A DNA stretch of 64,000 nucleotides, from positions 79,114,001-79,178,000 of the forward strand of contig JAZBRS010000075.1 of NCBI GenBank assembly GCA_037176725.1, read 5' to 3'. Below, one piece after another: positions 21,951 through 34,604 of the stretch. Origin of the DNA: Posidonia oceanica (Eukaryota; Streptophyta; Magnoliopsida; Alismatales; Posidoniaceae). Within the stretch, counting starts at the first letter, position 1; every line of letters starts with the position of its first letter. The position numbers were made by a program, and so were the translations under genes. The notes beneath the pieces were generated by a model. That model saw only the letters and a list, made by a program, of their open reading frames with translations. It made no database searches and was not told the origin of the DNA.

Positions 21951-24900
21951 TGTAACACCTGGGAATTCATTTCCTTGTAATTATGCTTGTTTAATGAATT
22001 CCTTGGCTTTAGTCGGGTGTTAGTGGCCTTGCGGGCCCTACTTGAGTTGTTGTAGGCCCCATCTATGGTTTGTGTGGGTCTCCACCTGTATTGTTGTGGT
22101 AGACTCGTACTTGTAGTGGTTGGTGGGACAGGTTGTGCCTAGTCCCTGTGTTTCTCTCTCTCTTTCTCCCTCTCTCTTTCTCTCTCTCTTTCCTTCCCCA
22201 CCCCTCCCTCACGTGCCATTTTCCCCCTCCCTTTCCCACGCGCGTCCCCCCTCCTCCCTCACGCGCAGCTTCCTCTCCCCCCTCCCCGACTCATGCGCCC
22301 TTCCTCCTCCTCCTCCCCCGTGCGGTGTCCTAGCCGAGCAGCCCACTCCTCCTCCTCCCCTCTCCCCACCCGATCTCTCCCCCTCCTTCCTCTCCCTCCC
22401 TCCTCCTTTCCCCCTTCCCCCATCTCCCGTCCTCTCCTTCCTCCTCCTCTTCCTCTTCTTCTGCTGGTGGCCGTTGGCAGCTGTGGGTGGTGGTCGGCCT
22501 GCGATGGCAGCCGATGGTGCGGCGAGCGAGCTCCGGTCGGCTTCCCGGTGGAGCGGCGTGCTCGATGGGCGTGTGGATCGCCGGTGGACGGAGGTTGTCC
22601 ATCTATCCCCAAGTACACGCCTCGCCCTAGGAGCCTTTAATATGTAGAATTTGCCTTGCATGCTTCCCTTGCCATGATTTGTATGTTATTATTTAAATTT
22701 GGCAATTTTTAGGGATTTATATGCATTTAGGCGAATTTAATTGGCTTCAGTTAGTTTATAACTTGAATGTGGATTTTTGGTGGTTTCTTGAGCTGTGGGC
22801 CTAAGAATGCCTTGAAATTGATATGCTTGTGTTACTTGACATGTATGGAATGTCATGGAAGTGTTTTGGTAATTTTTAGAGATTTATTGTGGTTTTTGGC
22901 CAAATTTATGGTCCGAATGACTTAAATGCTTAATTATTGGTTTTCCAGTGAATTCCGGTGTTTTAGGCCTCGAATTGAGGCGATTGAGATATATTTGTGT
23001 TGCTCAAGCTGAGACGCTCATTTGCATGTGTTGCGCGCCCGGTTTGGCACGGATTTGATATGGTTTTGGGGTTTTTATGAAATTCGACTTGAGTTTTGAA
23101 TTTCCGGTGTTTTCTCGTGTTGTATGCCTCGGAATGCCATATCGAGGGTATGGTTGCATTCCTTGTTATATTCCGGAGATTCTGGTATATGGCACGCTCG
23201 TTTCCGAGTTTGTTTCGGGTGATCGGGGGTTTAAGTCGGTTCTTTAAGTTTTCTGAACTGACCTGGAACGGAGCCCCATTGGTAGAACGAAGTCCCATTT
23301 TCCCCTGGTCTGGAGTTCCGTTTTTGGAACGGAGCCCCATTTTCCCCTGGTTTGGAGTTCCATTTTTGGAACGGAGCCCCATTTTCTCCTGGTCTGGAGT
23401 TCCATTTTTGGAACGGAGTCCCGTTTTCTCCTGGTCCGGAGTTCCATTTTTGGAACGGGGTTCCATTTTCCCCTGGTCCGGAGTCCCATTTTTGGGCGGA
23501 GCCCCGTTTGCTGTAGTAAAACGGAGCGTCGGTCCAAAACGGAGCACCGTTCCAATGCTGAGTTGTGAACCTCTGCCTTAATCCCCCACTCCGGTGAATT
23601 TCGACATGCCGAATCAGAGGTTCAGTGTTTTCTCAGCGAGTGTTTTCCAATGTGGTTTCCCTCGGTTGGTTTTTAGGCTTTCTGTACTTTAGCCCATGAT
23701 ATTTGATAAATGTTTTCAAAGAGATTTCTGAGGAAAATATGAATGGTTTGCAAATGGTTTTGCCGAGGTTTTTTCGTGGTCGAAAACCTAGGAGTTGTGT
23801 TGGCTGGACCCGGGAATGCGACGGCATTCCTGGTGTGTCGCACACTTCGCATGGGTTGAGGTTTGGCGGTCGGGGTGCCGGCCGTACCTAGCGGTATCGT
23901 AGCAGCGGACTCGGGAGGTATGATACTCCTGCGTAGTTGGGCGTGATACCCTATTTGTTACGGGCACCAGGACTCGCCTTGTTTTGGGTGCCGGTTGAGC
24001 CTAGGGGTTGGAGCTTCTAGTGGTTCAGGGCACTGGTGCTGGCTGAGCCTAGGGGTTGGAGCCTCTAATGGTTCGGAGCACTGAGTTAAGGTCGTCGTAT
24101 ATTAGGCGTGTCCTGTAGTTTGTCCTGAGTGAGGACAGCTTGCCCAGTTGGGGTGAGTAGCTTCCCTAGTGAGGGATTGCTTTTGAGGCGTCTCTAGTGA
24201 TGAAATGCCAGGACGGACACGCTCCTCCACAGAGTGGGTGTCCGTGGCAGTGTAGTGAGCTACAGGGGTGAGTCTCTGGCTACTGCTTGAGGCCAGATCG
24301 GTTGCTTGGCGCCAGGCAATACGATTAGTTGTGGTTTTGTGCCCTTAAGGCTGTGTTTTGTTGTTGCTGGCCGTACTAGGCCTTGAGCTTTGCCCGAGTT
24401 TTGGCTTTGTGAGGTTTTGCTGTGTTTAGGTCATATTGGGCCAGTTGCTTTCCTCATGTGTATGGCGTGAGTTTATGGTTTGTGTTTTGGGCCGTATTAG
24501 GCCAGATGTTTTCCCGCCTAGTTGTGGCAGGTGACTTTGGTTTTGAGCTTTGGCTCGATGGGCCAATATATTGATTGTGTTTTCCCAGCCTGAGGGGTTG
24601 GAGAGTTTTGTGTGGTTTTGAGGTTTTGGGCCAGTGGGCCGTGGCTTTGTATATTATTTTTGTAAACGCCTGTCTTCCTTGGTTTTAGCTTGTGGGCCTT
24701 CAGAAGGGTGTTTTATTAATTATATTGCTTGTTGTTGACCTAGATTTTGGGGTTTTACCGGTTGTGCCGTATTTGGGATTTTCTGCCGGTTTCTCGCTGG
24801 TTTTTGCGAGGTGTGTGCTGGGTGACGATTTCTAGGTCACTCACGTGTGCTTGTTTGATTTTCAGGTGCAAATGATTAGCTGGTTTGGAGTATAGTGCAT

Positions 24901-25046
24901 ATAGTGGGAGTCACGTAGCTGTCCACTGCAGGTTCCTGGCAATTGATATTGTTGTTAGCCCAGTGTTTTATTGTAATTGTTATATTTAATTAAATTTTAA
25001 ATTTGTTGGGCTGTAGGATTTGTAGGTAGCGACTTGGGTCGTTACA
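21951..25046 (+). mobile_element. 3' LTR of the Tekay-like element
   Basis: Starts TGTAACACCTGG and ends GGTCGTTACA, 3,096 bp. Aligns by eye with the 5' LTR throughout, with three visible length differences: a shorter CT tract, an expanded minisatellite (23255-23515) and a local duplication of GAGCCTAGGGGTTGGAG near 24000-24060. Confidence 0.93.
23255..23515. repeat. LTR minisatellite, 3' copy (about 5 units)
   Basis: About five units of CCCCTGGTCYGGAGT, TCCRTTTTTGGAACGG and AGYCCCRTTTT, about 48 bp each, against about two in the 5' LTR. Confidence 0.85.
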
Positions 25047-25459
25047 GCCTCCTAGCCTCCCTTGTGCGATCCAGAAGTGTTCCCCAGAGTGTACCGAAGC
25101 TCCCCGCACATTTCCCTGGCCTCCAGACCAGCCAGCAAGCTCGCCGTCTGCCCACAATCCACAGACTCCAACCGGCCGCTTACATCCCCGCCGCGACATC
25201 TCCGACGCAAATTATAGGTAGGTACATCCTCCTCATTAGCTCCTCGCTCCTCCTTCAACCTCGTGAGGCTCTCTGGTGGCCGGAAAAGCCATGGATTTCA
25301 GCGGCATGAGGGAGGAGGCGGGTAGAGCAAACCACTCAGTCATTTCTTGCGTGAAATGCATGTTTGTGATCCTTGTTACATGCTCTTGCTTATTAGCTAG
25401 CTAATTTCAAGTTTTCAATCGATTTGATTGCTTGTGCATGATCTAAAGCAACCCGACGT

Positions 25460-26227
25460 GTTGGACGCTGGAGCTGGTGCATCCAACATAGGATGCTGCC
25501 ATTCCCAGCATCCAACGTCCCTGTTGCTCATTTGTTGCTTTCTTTCCTTTGCAAGTAGATTAAAATGTTTGTTGAGGTCTGAATCTTTGTACATACACCT
25601 CTCACGCATGCATCCACTTATTTTGTAATCTCATGTTTCATTTCTCTTTAAATGCATGTCAACTTAGCTGTATTTCAGTTAGATCTTAGTTCAAGGTGTT
25701 GGACGTTTGGAATGGCGTGTCCAACGTAGGACGCTGCCAGTCCCAGTGTCCAACGTCCCTGTTCTCTTTTAGCTTGTTTTTCTCTTACAATGCAATCAAT
25801 CATATCCTGATCATATTACTCTAAGCATGCATTAGTACACACACACATCAGTATCATGCTTTGGATCTTGTGCTTAATTTCTTAACTGCATTTTAATTCA
25901 AATGCTTTTTTCTGTCTGAATCTGCCTTGCTCGTTGGGCGTTTGGTATGTTGCGTCCAACGTTGGACGCATGATGCTACGCGTCCAACGCTGTTGTTCCC
26001 TGTTTGAGGCTTGATCTGCTGCTGATGCTTGATTGCCTTGATCCTGTGATTACAAGCTTCCTGTTTTGATTGCATTGCATGATTTGTGCATCCTCAGCTA
26101 CTGCATTGCATTTAGATCAGTGTTTATCATAGCATGCATTCATTCTTTTTAAAAAAATCGGACTCCAGGTGTTGGACACTGAAGATCCCAGCGCCCAACG
26201 TTGGACGCTGTGATCTCAACGTCCAAC
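25460..26227. repeat. Four pairs of 28-29-bp hairpin units in LTR A
   Basis: Pairs at 25460-25516, 25698-25754, 25933-25988 and 26171-26227; starts are 238, 235 and 238 bp apart. Every pair is two adjoining units whose arms match GTTGGACGC and GCGTCCAAC with a few changes. Sequence between pairs keeps only loose similarity (CCCTGTT after the pair, GCATGCAT in the middle), so this is an old 236-bp tandem array in which the hairpins are the best-kept part. Confidence 0.85.
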
Positions 26228-27082
26228 GTTTTAAATATGCTACATACTATCTTTGAGCGTCGATTTCATTTTGGTTGTCGCTTTCCACATTTTGTCACCT
26301 CCGGTACATGCCTTGACACCCATGCATGCTATCGGACCCCTATTTCATGTTTTACGCCTTGCATCGCCTACTTTCCCGTGGTTTTTCGTCTCAAACTTGT
26401 TTTCCATCGCATGTCGCTATTCACATTGCATGGTTTTCTTCGGCATTTTGATTTCTCGTCTGCATCTCATTTAGGGCAATGATGCTTACTATTTGGAGTT
26501 CTCACGAACCAGGGCTCGCCCCGTTCGGAACACAGGTAGCGCTGCTAAGCAAATAAGTTGCACATTTAATTTCACATACAAAGCATTTAGGCATTTAGGC
26601 ACTTAAGCATAAATAGCATGGCATGGCATTCATCGCCCCCTGGGCGTACAGTTAAAGGCAAGCATTGCCGACAATCCTGCAAATGTGAGCAAGTTTACAA
26701 GAAAGACCGATTCCTTGGGCATGTTGGGGGTGCCTAACACCTTCCCCGTGCGTAACAGGAGTCCTTACCCTTTCTTTGGCCCACAGTGACCATTTTGCCC
26801 TCGTACTTGGCACGAGTCATTTTTTTGCATAGCATTGCATTCATTTGCATGTTTTCTTGCATTCCCCCCAGTTTTCCTCGTCTCCCGATTGAATAGACTA
26901 GGTGGCGACTCTGTTTTTTGTCTTATCTTTCTTTTCTTCGTGTTTTTCCGATGTTTTCGAGTCGAGTTTTCTCCTCGAATTCACTACTGACCGCGGCTTC
27001 CCCTCTCTCTCACGGCACGATCGCACGCGAGCTTTGGCAGCGTGCGAGACCCGTCGTGGCCGAGCGGGACGGTCACACCTAG

Positions 27083-27765
27083 TAGATATTCTACTCTGGG
27101 TTCTCACAAGGGTATATAGGTCTCCGACTCAAGGATAGAAATCAGGTGCCCGTTCTAAATCCTGGCTAAGGCTCAGGCAGAGAACGAGTGGTGCGTTGGG
27201 AGCTTCGACTCCTACTGTAGCAGCGAGCTCATACTAACACCGACACGACCCTGGACGAGGGGAGATAGATCGGCAACTCGTCCCATGCCAATAGCCATGG
27301 AACAAAAGACTGGGACTGCCCTTCGTAGACTGATGGGTAGACTCAGAGGAGAAAATATGCATGCCCCTAGTATGATCATGTATGCAAGTATGCTCGATGT
27401 TTTTTTGTTTACTTGATTTTTTATTGACCATGGGGATGAATGTGAATGTTTGGCTCTAGTTATGCCCTGGTTACATTCTTATTTGTCATTTCATTTTTCT
27501 TATTTTTTTATTTTTGTTTTTTAATTATATTTTTTTATTGTTTTGTTTTTTTATTTTATTAAACCATGGAGGAAAGGAATCATGTCTCTAATTATCCCTA
27601 AGCTTAATTTGCAAAAAGGGAAGAAAACATCCAATTATGACATGTAAACATCAAATATCATGTCAAAAAGTATGTGCATGGCATGTGCTAGTGTTGTGAC
27701 ATGGTTCGTGAAGAGAAAAACACTCAACACATCCAAAAGACATGTATAACATGGCATGGCATATG
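27083..27765 (-). other. Leader segment of element D between solo LTRs A and B
   Basis: No coding potential; poly-T/AT-rich tracts near 27480-27560. Assigned to D because both neighbours are TSD-flanked insertions, which leaves this as part of the interrupted host element between PBS and gag. Confidence 0.55.
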
Positions 27766-28469
27766 ATAGGTGTAGTAATCCCGGTGTTCAGATCGTCCAT
27801 GCACATTACCAAAGCTTGTGTGCACCGATCAGAATCAGGCTCACTATTAGCGACTATGTCCGAGAAGGAAGACTTAACTCGAAAACATTTGAAAAAGGAA
27901 AAAGGGGAAGAAAAGAAGAATATAAGACAAAATCGGAGTCGCCACCAAGTCTATTAGATCGGGAGACAAGGAAAACCGAGGAAATGCGTGAATAATCACA
28001 CAAATCCAAGCAAAAGAGGCAATGCAAGGCAATGCAAAAGAGATGAGATGCAAATGAATGCAAATGACGTGACTCGTGCCTAGGATAAGGGCAGTATGGT
28101 CATTGCGGGCCAAGAGAGAGGGCAAGGACTCCTGTTATGTGCGGGGAAGGTGTTAGGCACCCCCGACACGTCCGAGAATCGGTCTTTCTAGGCTTACGCT
28201 CGCATACGCAGGGAAATGCAGACTTTGAATGCCTAAGTGCCAATGTGTGCCTAATTAAATGCTCATAGGTGTGCTCTACGTGAAGGAATGCAATGCAAGA
28301 AAGTAAACGTGCGGTCTAAGCGCTCAGCAACGCTGTTTGTGTTCCGAACCGGGCGAAACCTGGCTCGTGAGAACTCCAGGCAGTAAGCATCACCGCCCTA
28401 TATGCAAATGCAGGCGATACAACAAAACAGCGGTGAAAACAGGCAAAGCGGGCGACATGCAAGAGAAAA

Positions 28470-29510
28470 CAACGTAAAATACGCAAAACGATGCGAGAAA
28501 CGAAGCAAGAACGCAAAACGATGCGAGAAACGAAGTCGACACGCAAAACGATGGAAGAAACGAAGCAAGAGCGTAAAACAGTGCGAGAAACAAGGCAAGG
28601 ACATAAAATAGTGCGAAAAACAAAGTCGGCATGCAGAATGGTGCAAGAAACAAGCGAGATACGCAAAACGGTCCGAGAAACGAGCGAGGCACGCAAAACG
28701 ATGCAAGAGACGAGCGAGGCATGCAAAACGATGCAAGAAACGAGCGAGGCACGCAAAATGGTGCAAGAAAACGGAGCGACACGCAAAACGGTGCAAGAAA
28801 ACAAAGCGGCACGCAAAACGGTGTAAGAAACAAAGTTGGCACGCAAGACGGTACGAGAAAACAAAGCAGCACGCAAAACGGTGCGAGAAAACAAAGCAGC
28901 ACGCAAAACGATGCGAGAAACAAAGCTGGCACGCAAAACGGTGCGAGAAAACAAAGCGGCACGTAAAACGGTACAAGAAACAAAGCTAGCACGCAAAACG
29001 GTGCGAGAAAACAAAGCGGCACGCAAAATGGTGCAAGAAAACGAATCGGCACGCAAAACGGTGCAACGAAGCAAAGTTGGCACGCAAAACGGTGCCAGAA
29101 AACGAAGTCGCAAGCAAAACGGTGCAAGAAAACAAAGCGGCACGCAAATCGGTGCAAGGAAACGAAGCGGCACGCAAAACGGTGCAAGAAAACGAAGCGG
29201 CACGCAAAACGGTGCAAGAAAACAAAGCGGAACGCAAAACAGTGCAAGAAATCAAAGCGGCACGCAAAACGGTGCAAGGAAACGAAGCGACACGCACAAC
29301 GATGCGAGAAAACAAAGCGACACACAAAACGGTGCGCGAAAACAGAGCGGCACGCAAAACGGTGCAAGAAAACGAAGCGGCACGCAAAACGGTGCAACGA
29401 AACAAAGCGGCACGCAAAACGGTGCAAGAAAACGAAGCGGCATGCAAAAAAGTGCAAGAAAACGGAGTAGCACGCAAAACGGTGCAAGAAATAGGGCGAA
29501 AATAGAGCGC
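28470..29510. repeat. 30-bp tandem array inside LTR B
   Basis: About 35 copies of GCGGCACGCAAAACGGTGCA followed by AGAAAACGAA. Because 30 is a multiple of three, several frames stay open on both strands, giving frames of up to 383 residues with 10-residue periods; these are by-products. LTR C (45330-45660) has a decayed version of the same region. Confidence 0.93.
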
Positions 29511-29879
29511 GCAAAAGCCATGCAATGCGGATGATATGCAAAAGATGCTGCCGAAGTTCAAGAGGACTTACCTTGGAAACCTGAAGCCTGATCTGAAATC
29601 TGATTGGTCCATGCTGAAGAGCGCTCCGCCGGGGTCGTCCTCGCAGCTTACTTGAGAAGATCCAACGATCGGATCTGAAGATATCCAGACTTCAAGGTAG
29701 GAGGCCAGAACAGGGGAGAAGATAAGATCTAAGTGTAAAAGGGACCTAAGGGGTGTGCAAAACAGGTCCTCCCATATTCAGGGGAGCTAGACATACTTGA
29801 GTGTGTGCATGGGATGCCGGATGCAAGGATGCAATGCGTGCGGAATGCAAGAAGAGACTTAGGGATGACTTTTCAGAAA

Positions 29880-30700
29880 AAGGGGACTTACATGCAATTT
29901 TGAAAAAGATGGGGGTTTGAATGCAATTTTACAGAGTGCAGGGTTTAGAATGCAAAGTTTCTGGGTGGCTATGCATCAGGGCAGGTTTTGAAATTGAATG
30001 GTAAGTCGACATGCAATTTTGAAATCAACAGGGTTTAAAATGCAAATTTTCCAGCAAAATAGGGGTCTGAGTGGTCTGGAATGCAAACAGGGGCCTATAT
30101 GTAATTTTTCAAACTTGCGAGGGACAAAAATGCAATTTTATAAGCAAACTATGCATTTAAATACATACTGTGAGCATTCAGAGGACCTATATGCAATTTT
30201 CAAATCATGCAGGGTAAGAAGTGCAATTTTATTAGCAAAATAAGCATTTAAATGACCAACAGAGGACTTATGTGCAATTTGTAAATCATGCAGGGTCAAA
30301 AATGCAATTTTATAAGCACAATATGCATTTAAATGCATGCTATGCATCATGAGGGACCTATATGCAAAAATCAGATACTGTGAGGGAAGACAATGCAATG
30401 TAGTAAGAAAAATAGGTAAATAAAACCTAAATTAACAGATCAGAGGATTAAGTTGCAAATCAGAAAACTAACAAGGACCAGAAATGCAATACATCAAGGT
30501 AAAATATGTGTATTTAAATCAGATTAACTACTGAAGGACTAACATGCAATTAACTGATTTTTTGGATTTTTCATGCAATTTTATAGATTAACATACGAAA
30601 TTAAATAGATTTTTAACAGGGACAGGATCTGAACGTAATAAATTAGAAACAAAGATCGAAAATGCAATTTTATGGCAAAATAGCTAGTTAACAGGAAAAT
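29880..30700. repeat. TGCAATTTT-rich degenerate repeats in LTR B
   Basis: Repeated ATGCAATTTT(A/G) blocks every 40-60 bp, grouped into looser units of about 100 bp (AGGACCTATATGCAATTTT, then CATGCAGGGT, then AGCATTTAAATG). No gene seen. Confidence 0.75.
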
Positions 30701-32399
30701 AAGGCTACAGTAATATCGCAGAAACCATGGCCACTGTAGCAGCTGCTACTAGCGGCCATGGGCGGCGGAGGAGGGCTGCTGGAGAGGCGCTGATCGGCCA
30801 GTGGCGTTCTCCGGAGGCAGACGGAGGTCAGAGCTGCGTCGGGGAGCCGTGATGGAGCCTGGAGATGATCGGAGACGACGACGGAGGTCTGCAGACTGTC
30901 CGGAGGCAGACCGGGTGATCGGAGCGTCGAGGATGGGATCTGAGAGCATGGCCGCACTCCTGGAGGTCGTGCGGACCTCAGGCGACCGTCGGAGCAGAGT
31001 TTTGCAGATCGGAGCGGCGAGGCGAGCTTCGAGCTCGCCGAAGAAGATGAGTCAGCGGCGGGTTGACTTCGGGCGACAGGAGGCTAAACCTTAGTCTAAT
31101 GGGCGGAAAAGCATGGGAAGAAGAAATCTAGACTACGGGTGGAAGTGGGTACCAGTTTCGACGTCTGAAACGCTCCCCCGACGTAGGTGACTTTAGCAGA
31201 GATTGGCGGTGATGGTCTGACTGGTGCAGGTGCCCCCGGCAGCTCACGACGATCTGGATCGACTCCAAGCGCTGCTCCGATGCTCCCTGGAGGCTCGGGC
31301 GCAAGTTTTGCGGGCCGGCGGAAGAAATGGGATTTTTGGGTTCAGCAGGGACTACCGGAGGTGGGGGGAGGATTTTGTTGCTCCTCGGGCTGAACGGGAG
31401 GTGCTGGTGGACTTCTGAGTGTCTGATGAAGGTTGCTGGAGGCTTGAATTGGTCTGAGGGACGCTGTGGAGGGAGTTGGCTGATGGTTTGATTTTTGGGC
31501 AGAAAATGGTGCAAGTGTTTGTAGTGGGAGGTCCGGTCTGTGGTGAGGATGAAAGCTGAGGGTTTGGCGGTCTGGGAAGGTGGTGTTCCAGTGAGTTACG
31601 GGGCAGAGTTTGGGGAGGTTTAGTGTGCTGTGGTGCTAGGAATTCTGGAGGGGGAGGTGTTGGGTTCTGTGGGTGTTTTCAGAGTGGTTCGGGGTGATTT
31701 CGGGGTGGATTTGGTCGTGGAACAGGAGGCTGTGATGGTGGAGGTTTGGGTGAGATTGGGGGGCAAAATGGGAGTGATTTTGGAAGGTGTTTTGGGGTCT
31801 GGTTTGAGTCGAACCAAGGGGAAGGAAATTCTAGTTTTTTCGGAGGAAATGGGGGGAGTTCTCTCTGCTCTCTCAGGCCAGGGGAGTGTAAGGAAGAAGG
31901 TGGTGCTTCCGGGCAGTCCAGGGTGTTCTCTTGATCTCTGGTTGCTGGCTTTTGATCGTCTTCCACTGCCGAATCTCTGGTTGCCATTAATGGCTCGGAG
32001 AGGGCGTGGCAGAAGGCTTGGCAGGTGCACGGGCAGAGGGCGGCGCACGCCGGTCCGGCCTGAGCAGGAGGCGTGCAAGGTGCAAGGACGGTCAGGTCTG
32101 ACGATGTGCTGTCGGCAGCAGAAGCTGTTGCAGAAGGACAAAAGCAAAATCAGAGAAGGAGCGGGAGAGGAAGAAGGAAGGAGGAGGTGAGGCGCTGGGT
32201 CGTGGGCCGGGCTCTGCGCGCGCGGAAAGAAAACAAGGAAAAAAGAAAGGGAGGAGGAGAGGGGAGGTAGGCCGGACTGGGCCCAAGAAAGGATGAAGAA
32301 AAGAAAGAAAGAAAAAAAAATAGAAAGGAAGAAAGAAAGGAAGAAGAGTAGGGAGAGAAATAAATTAGATAAAAAATAAAAATAAAAATAAAACAAAAA

Positions 32400-33840
32400 T
32401 AGGAGAGGTTCTTAGAGTGATTGTGTTTTAAGTCGGGACCTTGATTAAGTTTTTAATAATTGTTTTTGATTAATTAATTGGGTTCAAAGAGGTTTGGTTT
32501 TGATTAGGATTTTTAGAGTTTTGTTTATTTTGATTTGTTTTTTATTTTGATTAAATATTTGTTAAGTCTTTTAAGTTGTTTTCTAATTATGTTTTCCTTG
32601 TTAAGTACCTGGGATGTTAATTAGGATTTCTTTTTAAAGTTTGTTTCAAACTAATTAGAGTTGGTTTTGTATTTTGGATTTTGGTCCTCTTTTCTTGCTT
32701 AAGTCTTTTGGGTTTGCTTTTGATTTTTGTTTGTTGGGTTCTTTTAATTAATTTCTTTTTTTGTTAGGTCTTCTTGTTAAATTTTTAGTTGGGTGTTTTT
32801 GGATCATTTTCCCTCTTTTTTTTTAATTTGGTTTTTGTGTTCTTCCTCTTATATTTGTTAGGTTTCTTCTTTTTTCTTAATTAGTTGTCTTGGCATTTTT
32901 TAATTGTTTTCTTTTCTTTTTAGGAATTGTTTTCGATTATTTTTTAGTAAGTTCTTATTTTGACTTGTTTTGATTGCTTTTTGGTTTCTTTTCTTGATTT
33001 TACAGCATTTTCTTTTGGTTGGTTCCGCATTTTTTAGTTGCATTCTTGGTTTCCCTTTTTTTAGTTGGATTTAGTTAGGCTTTTGTTTTTAATTGTTTGG
33101 TTAGTTTTTTAATTATTTCTTTTTAGGATTTTGACTTGTTTCTCTTTTGTTTTAGAATTTCAAAGGTTTTTTAAAGGTTTAGTAAGAAAAGAGAAGAGGA
33201 AATTAGAAAGGAGAGGAAAATGGAGAAATGGAGGAATAAATAGGAAAGAGAGGAGTTGAAGAAAAGTAATTTTTTGAAAATCAAAGAAAATAGTAAAAAT
33301 AAGATAAAAATAGGAATAAGATTGAGAACAGATGAGAGCACAAGGGGGGCCCACAGCCAGGCAAGAAAGAGGGAGAAAAGGAGGTGAAAAGAGGGAGGAT
33401 AATCAGGAGAGAGAGAGGAGAGAGAAAAGAATAATCTAGGAGAGAGAAAATGATAATTTAGGCAAAAGGAGATCTTAGAGGTTTCGAAAAGGGGTGAAAT
33501 TTGGTAGGTGTGGGGTCTAGGGTCTCTAGTCTTGGTCCTAGGGTTTTGGTTTTGTTTTGAGAAAGTTTTGGAAGGGTTTTGAGGTGTAGAAAAAGGGTAG
33601 TTTTGCCTAAGTTTTCTAGGATTTTTGGGAGTGGTTTTGGTTTGAAATTCTAGGAACTTTTTGGTGGGTTTGCTAAGTCAGGAGGGGTGAGTTTTCCTAT
33701 GGAATTTGGGTAGTTTTCGGGTTCAGGAAAGGGGGGTAATCTTAGGTTGAGTTTGGGCTTGTTTTGAGGGGAAAGAGGAAGAGAATGGTGTGAGTTTGGA
33801 CCTAGGTTTGGGTTCAGAAGCCACCAGAAGATTCCAATCG
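32400..33840. other. T-rich low-complexity part of LTR B
   Basis: Long run of TTTTGTTT/TTAGTT-type sequence, then purine-rich GGAGAGAGAAAA sequence (33180-33480) and a GGTTTTGGTTTTG tract. No open frame of interest on either strand. Confidence 0.6.
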
Positions 33841-34036
33841 ATCCGGCCTGTCAAAATGGGGTGTCAACAATAGGCATGGTAAGCATGTATAAAGTAGGCA
33901 TATAAATATGGCGCAAAGCAAGATCTCAAAGCATGGATTACAAGGCAAGCAAGTAAAGCAAACACATGTAAGCAATCATGCAAAAAGGAGAAAGCCACAA
34001 AGCGTAAAGACGAAAACGAAAGCTGGAGTCTGGTTA

Positions 34037-34054
34037 TCCCCAGCGGAGTCGCCA
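34037..34054 (-). other. Primer binding site of element D
   Basis: The minus strand reads TGGCGACTCCGCTGGGGA, five bases after the LTR end GGTTACA. This sequence type is the PBS of Ogre/Tat elements, reported to pair with tRNA-Arg. It fixes the orientation of D and separates LTR from leader. Confidence 0.85.
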
Positions 34055-34604
34055 ATTTCTGTAACCATGCGACCGAACGGCTCAAACGTGCCTATTCGTT
34101 GGTCACAGCAAAAAAAGATGTAAAAAACGGCAAAAACTGAAGAAAAGAAAACAAAATTTGGAGTTGCCACCTAGTCTATTTTGGAATCAGGAAAGACGAG
34201 GAAAACCGAAAAACATGTAAAATGATAAAAATAAAAAGGATATGACACAAGGTCATTGCGGGCTAGAGAATCGGGCAAGGACCCCTATTACGCATGGGGA
34301 AGGTGCTAGGCACCCCCATGCGCCCAAGAGAGTTGGTCTTTCTGGGCTATTCCTCTCGTTTGTGGCTAAATGTTGGCAATGATACCATTTACTATACGTC
34401 CGAGGGCAATTATGCTATGCCAAGTGAAAACATGCTATATGCCTTTGAAAATATACTAAATGCCTTTGAAATATGCCAAAAGTGAAAACTATATACCTCA
34501 AAACACTGTAGACATGCAAATCATACTGGACGATCAAAATCAAAACAAACAGACCCGAAAACGATGTTGGAAAGCTTTGAAACAGGGTTAAGTCTACTGG
34601 AAGT

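Larger units (their letters stand above)
14032..25046 (+). mobile_element. Tekay/Del-like Ty3/Gypsy chromovirus, complete structure
   Basis: An 11,015-bp element flanked by GCCTC at 14027-14031 and 25047-25051. It has two LTRs of about 3.0-3.1 kb, an initiator-Met-type PBS, gag with two CCHC knuckles, protease-RT-RNase H-integrase order, and a chromodomain-like C-terminus ('ATWERED', 'YPHLF'). LTR size and the chromodomain point to the Tekay (Del) lineage. All genes carry stops or frameshifts, so it is not autonomous. Confidence 0.93.
13578..27077 (+). mobile_element. Solo LTR A (Tat-like), split by a Tekay element
   Basis: Starts TGTAGACATCCCG at 13578 and ends GGACGGTCACA at 27077, flanked by CCTAG on both sides (13573-13577 and 27078-27082). 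Without the nested Tekay element the LTR is about 2.48 kb. It holds ten hairpin units and the conserved block GGGTGCCTAACACCTTCCCC (26729-26748), then AGGTGGCGACTCTG near 26900; the same blocks occur in B, C and D. It sits in the leader of element D in the opposite orientation. With no second LTR or internal region it is a recombination-derived solo LTR. Confidence 0.85.
27771..33869 (-). mobile_element. Solo LTR B, 6.1 kb, Tat-like
   Basis: The plus strand runs TGTAGTAATCCCGG (27771) to GGGGTGTCAACA (33869); on the minus strand it begins TGTTGACACCCC. It is flanked by ATAGG at 27766-27770 and 33870-33874. It shares blocks with A, C and D: GGAGTCGCCACC near 27935 and the GGAAGGTGTTAGGCACCCCC block near 28140 (plus-strand reading), and GATCGTCCATGCACATTA at its start with C. 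It contains a 30-bp tandem array (28470-29510), TGCAATTTT-rich repeats (29880-30700), a GC-rich core (30700-32280) and a T-rich tail (32400-33840). At 6.1 kb it is long even for an Ogre-type LTR. I find no copy of the 28-29-bp hairpin unit in it. Confidence 0.82.

Noticed and set aside
28390..29541. Long open frames of 190-383 residues on both strands
   Set aside because: They follow from a 30-bp tandem repeat without stops; 10-residue periods and no domain.
31630..32396. Frames of 186 and 258 residues in the GC-rich and purine-rich core of LTR B
   Set aside because: Low complexity, antisense to each other, no recognisable domain, and inside an LTR.
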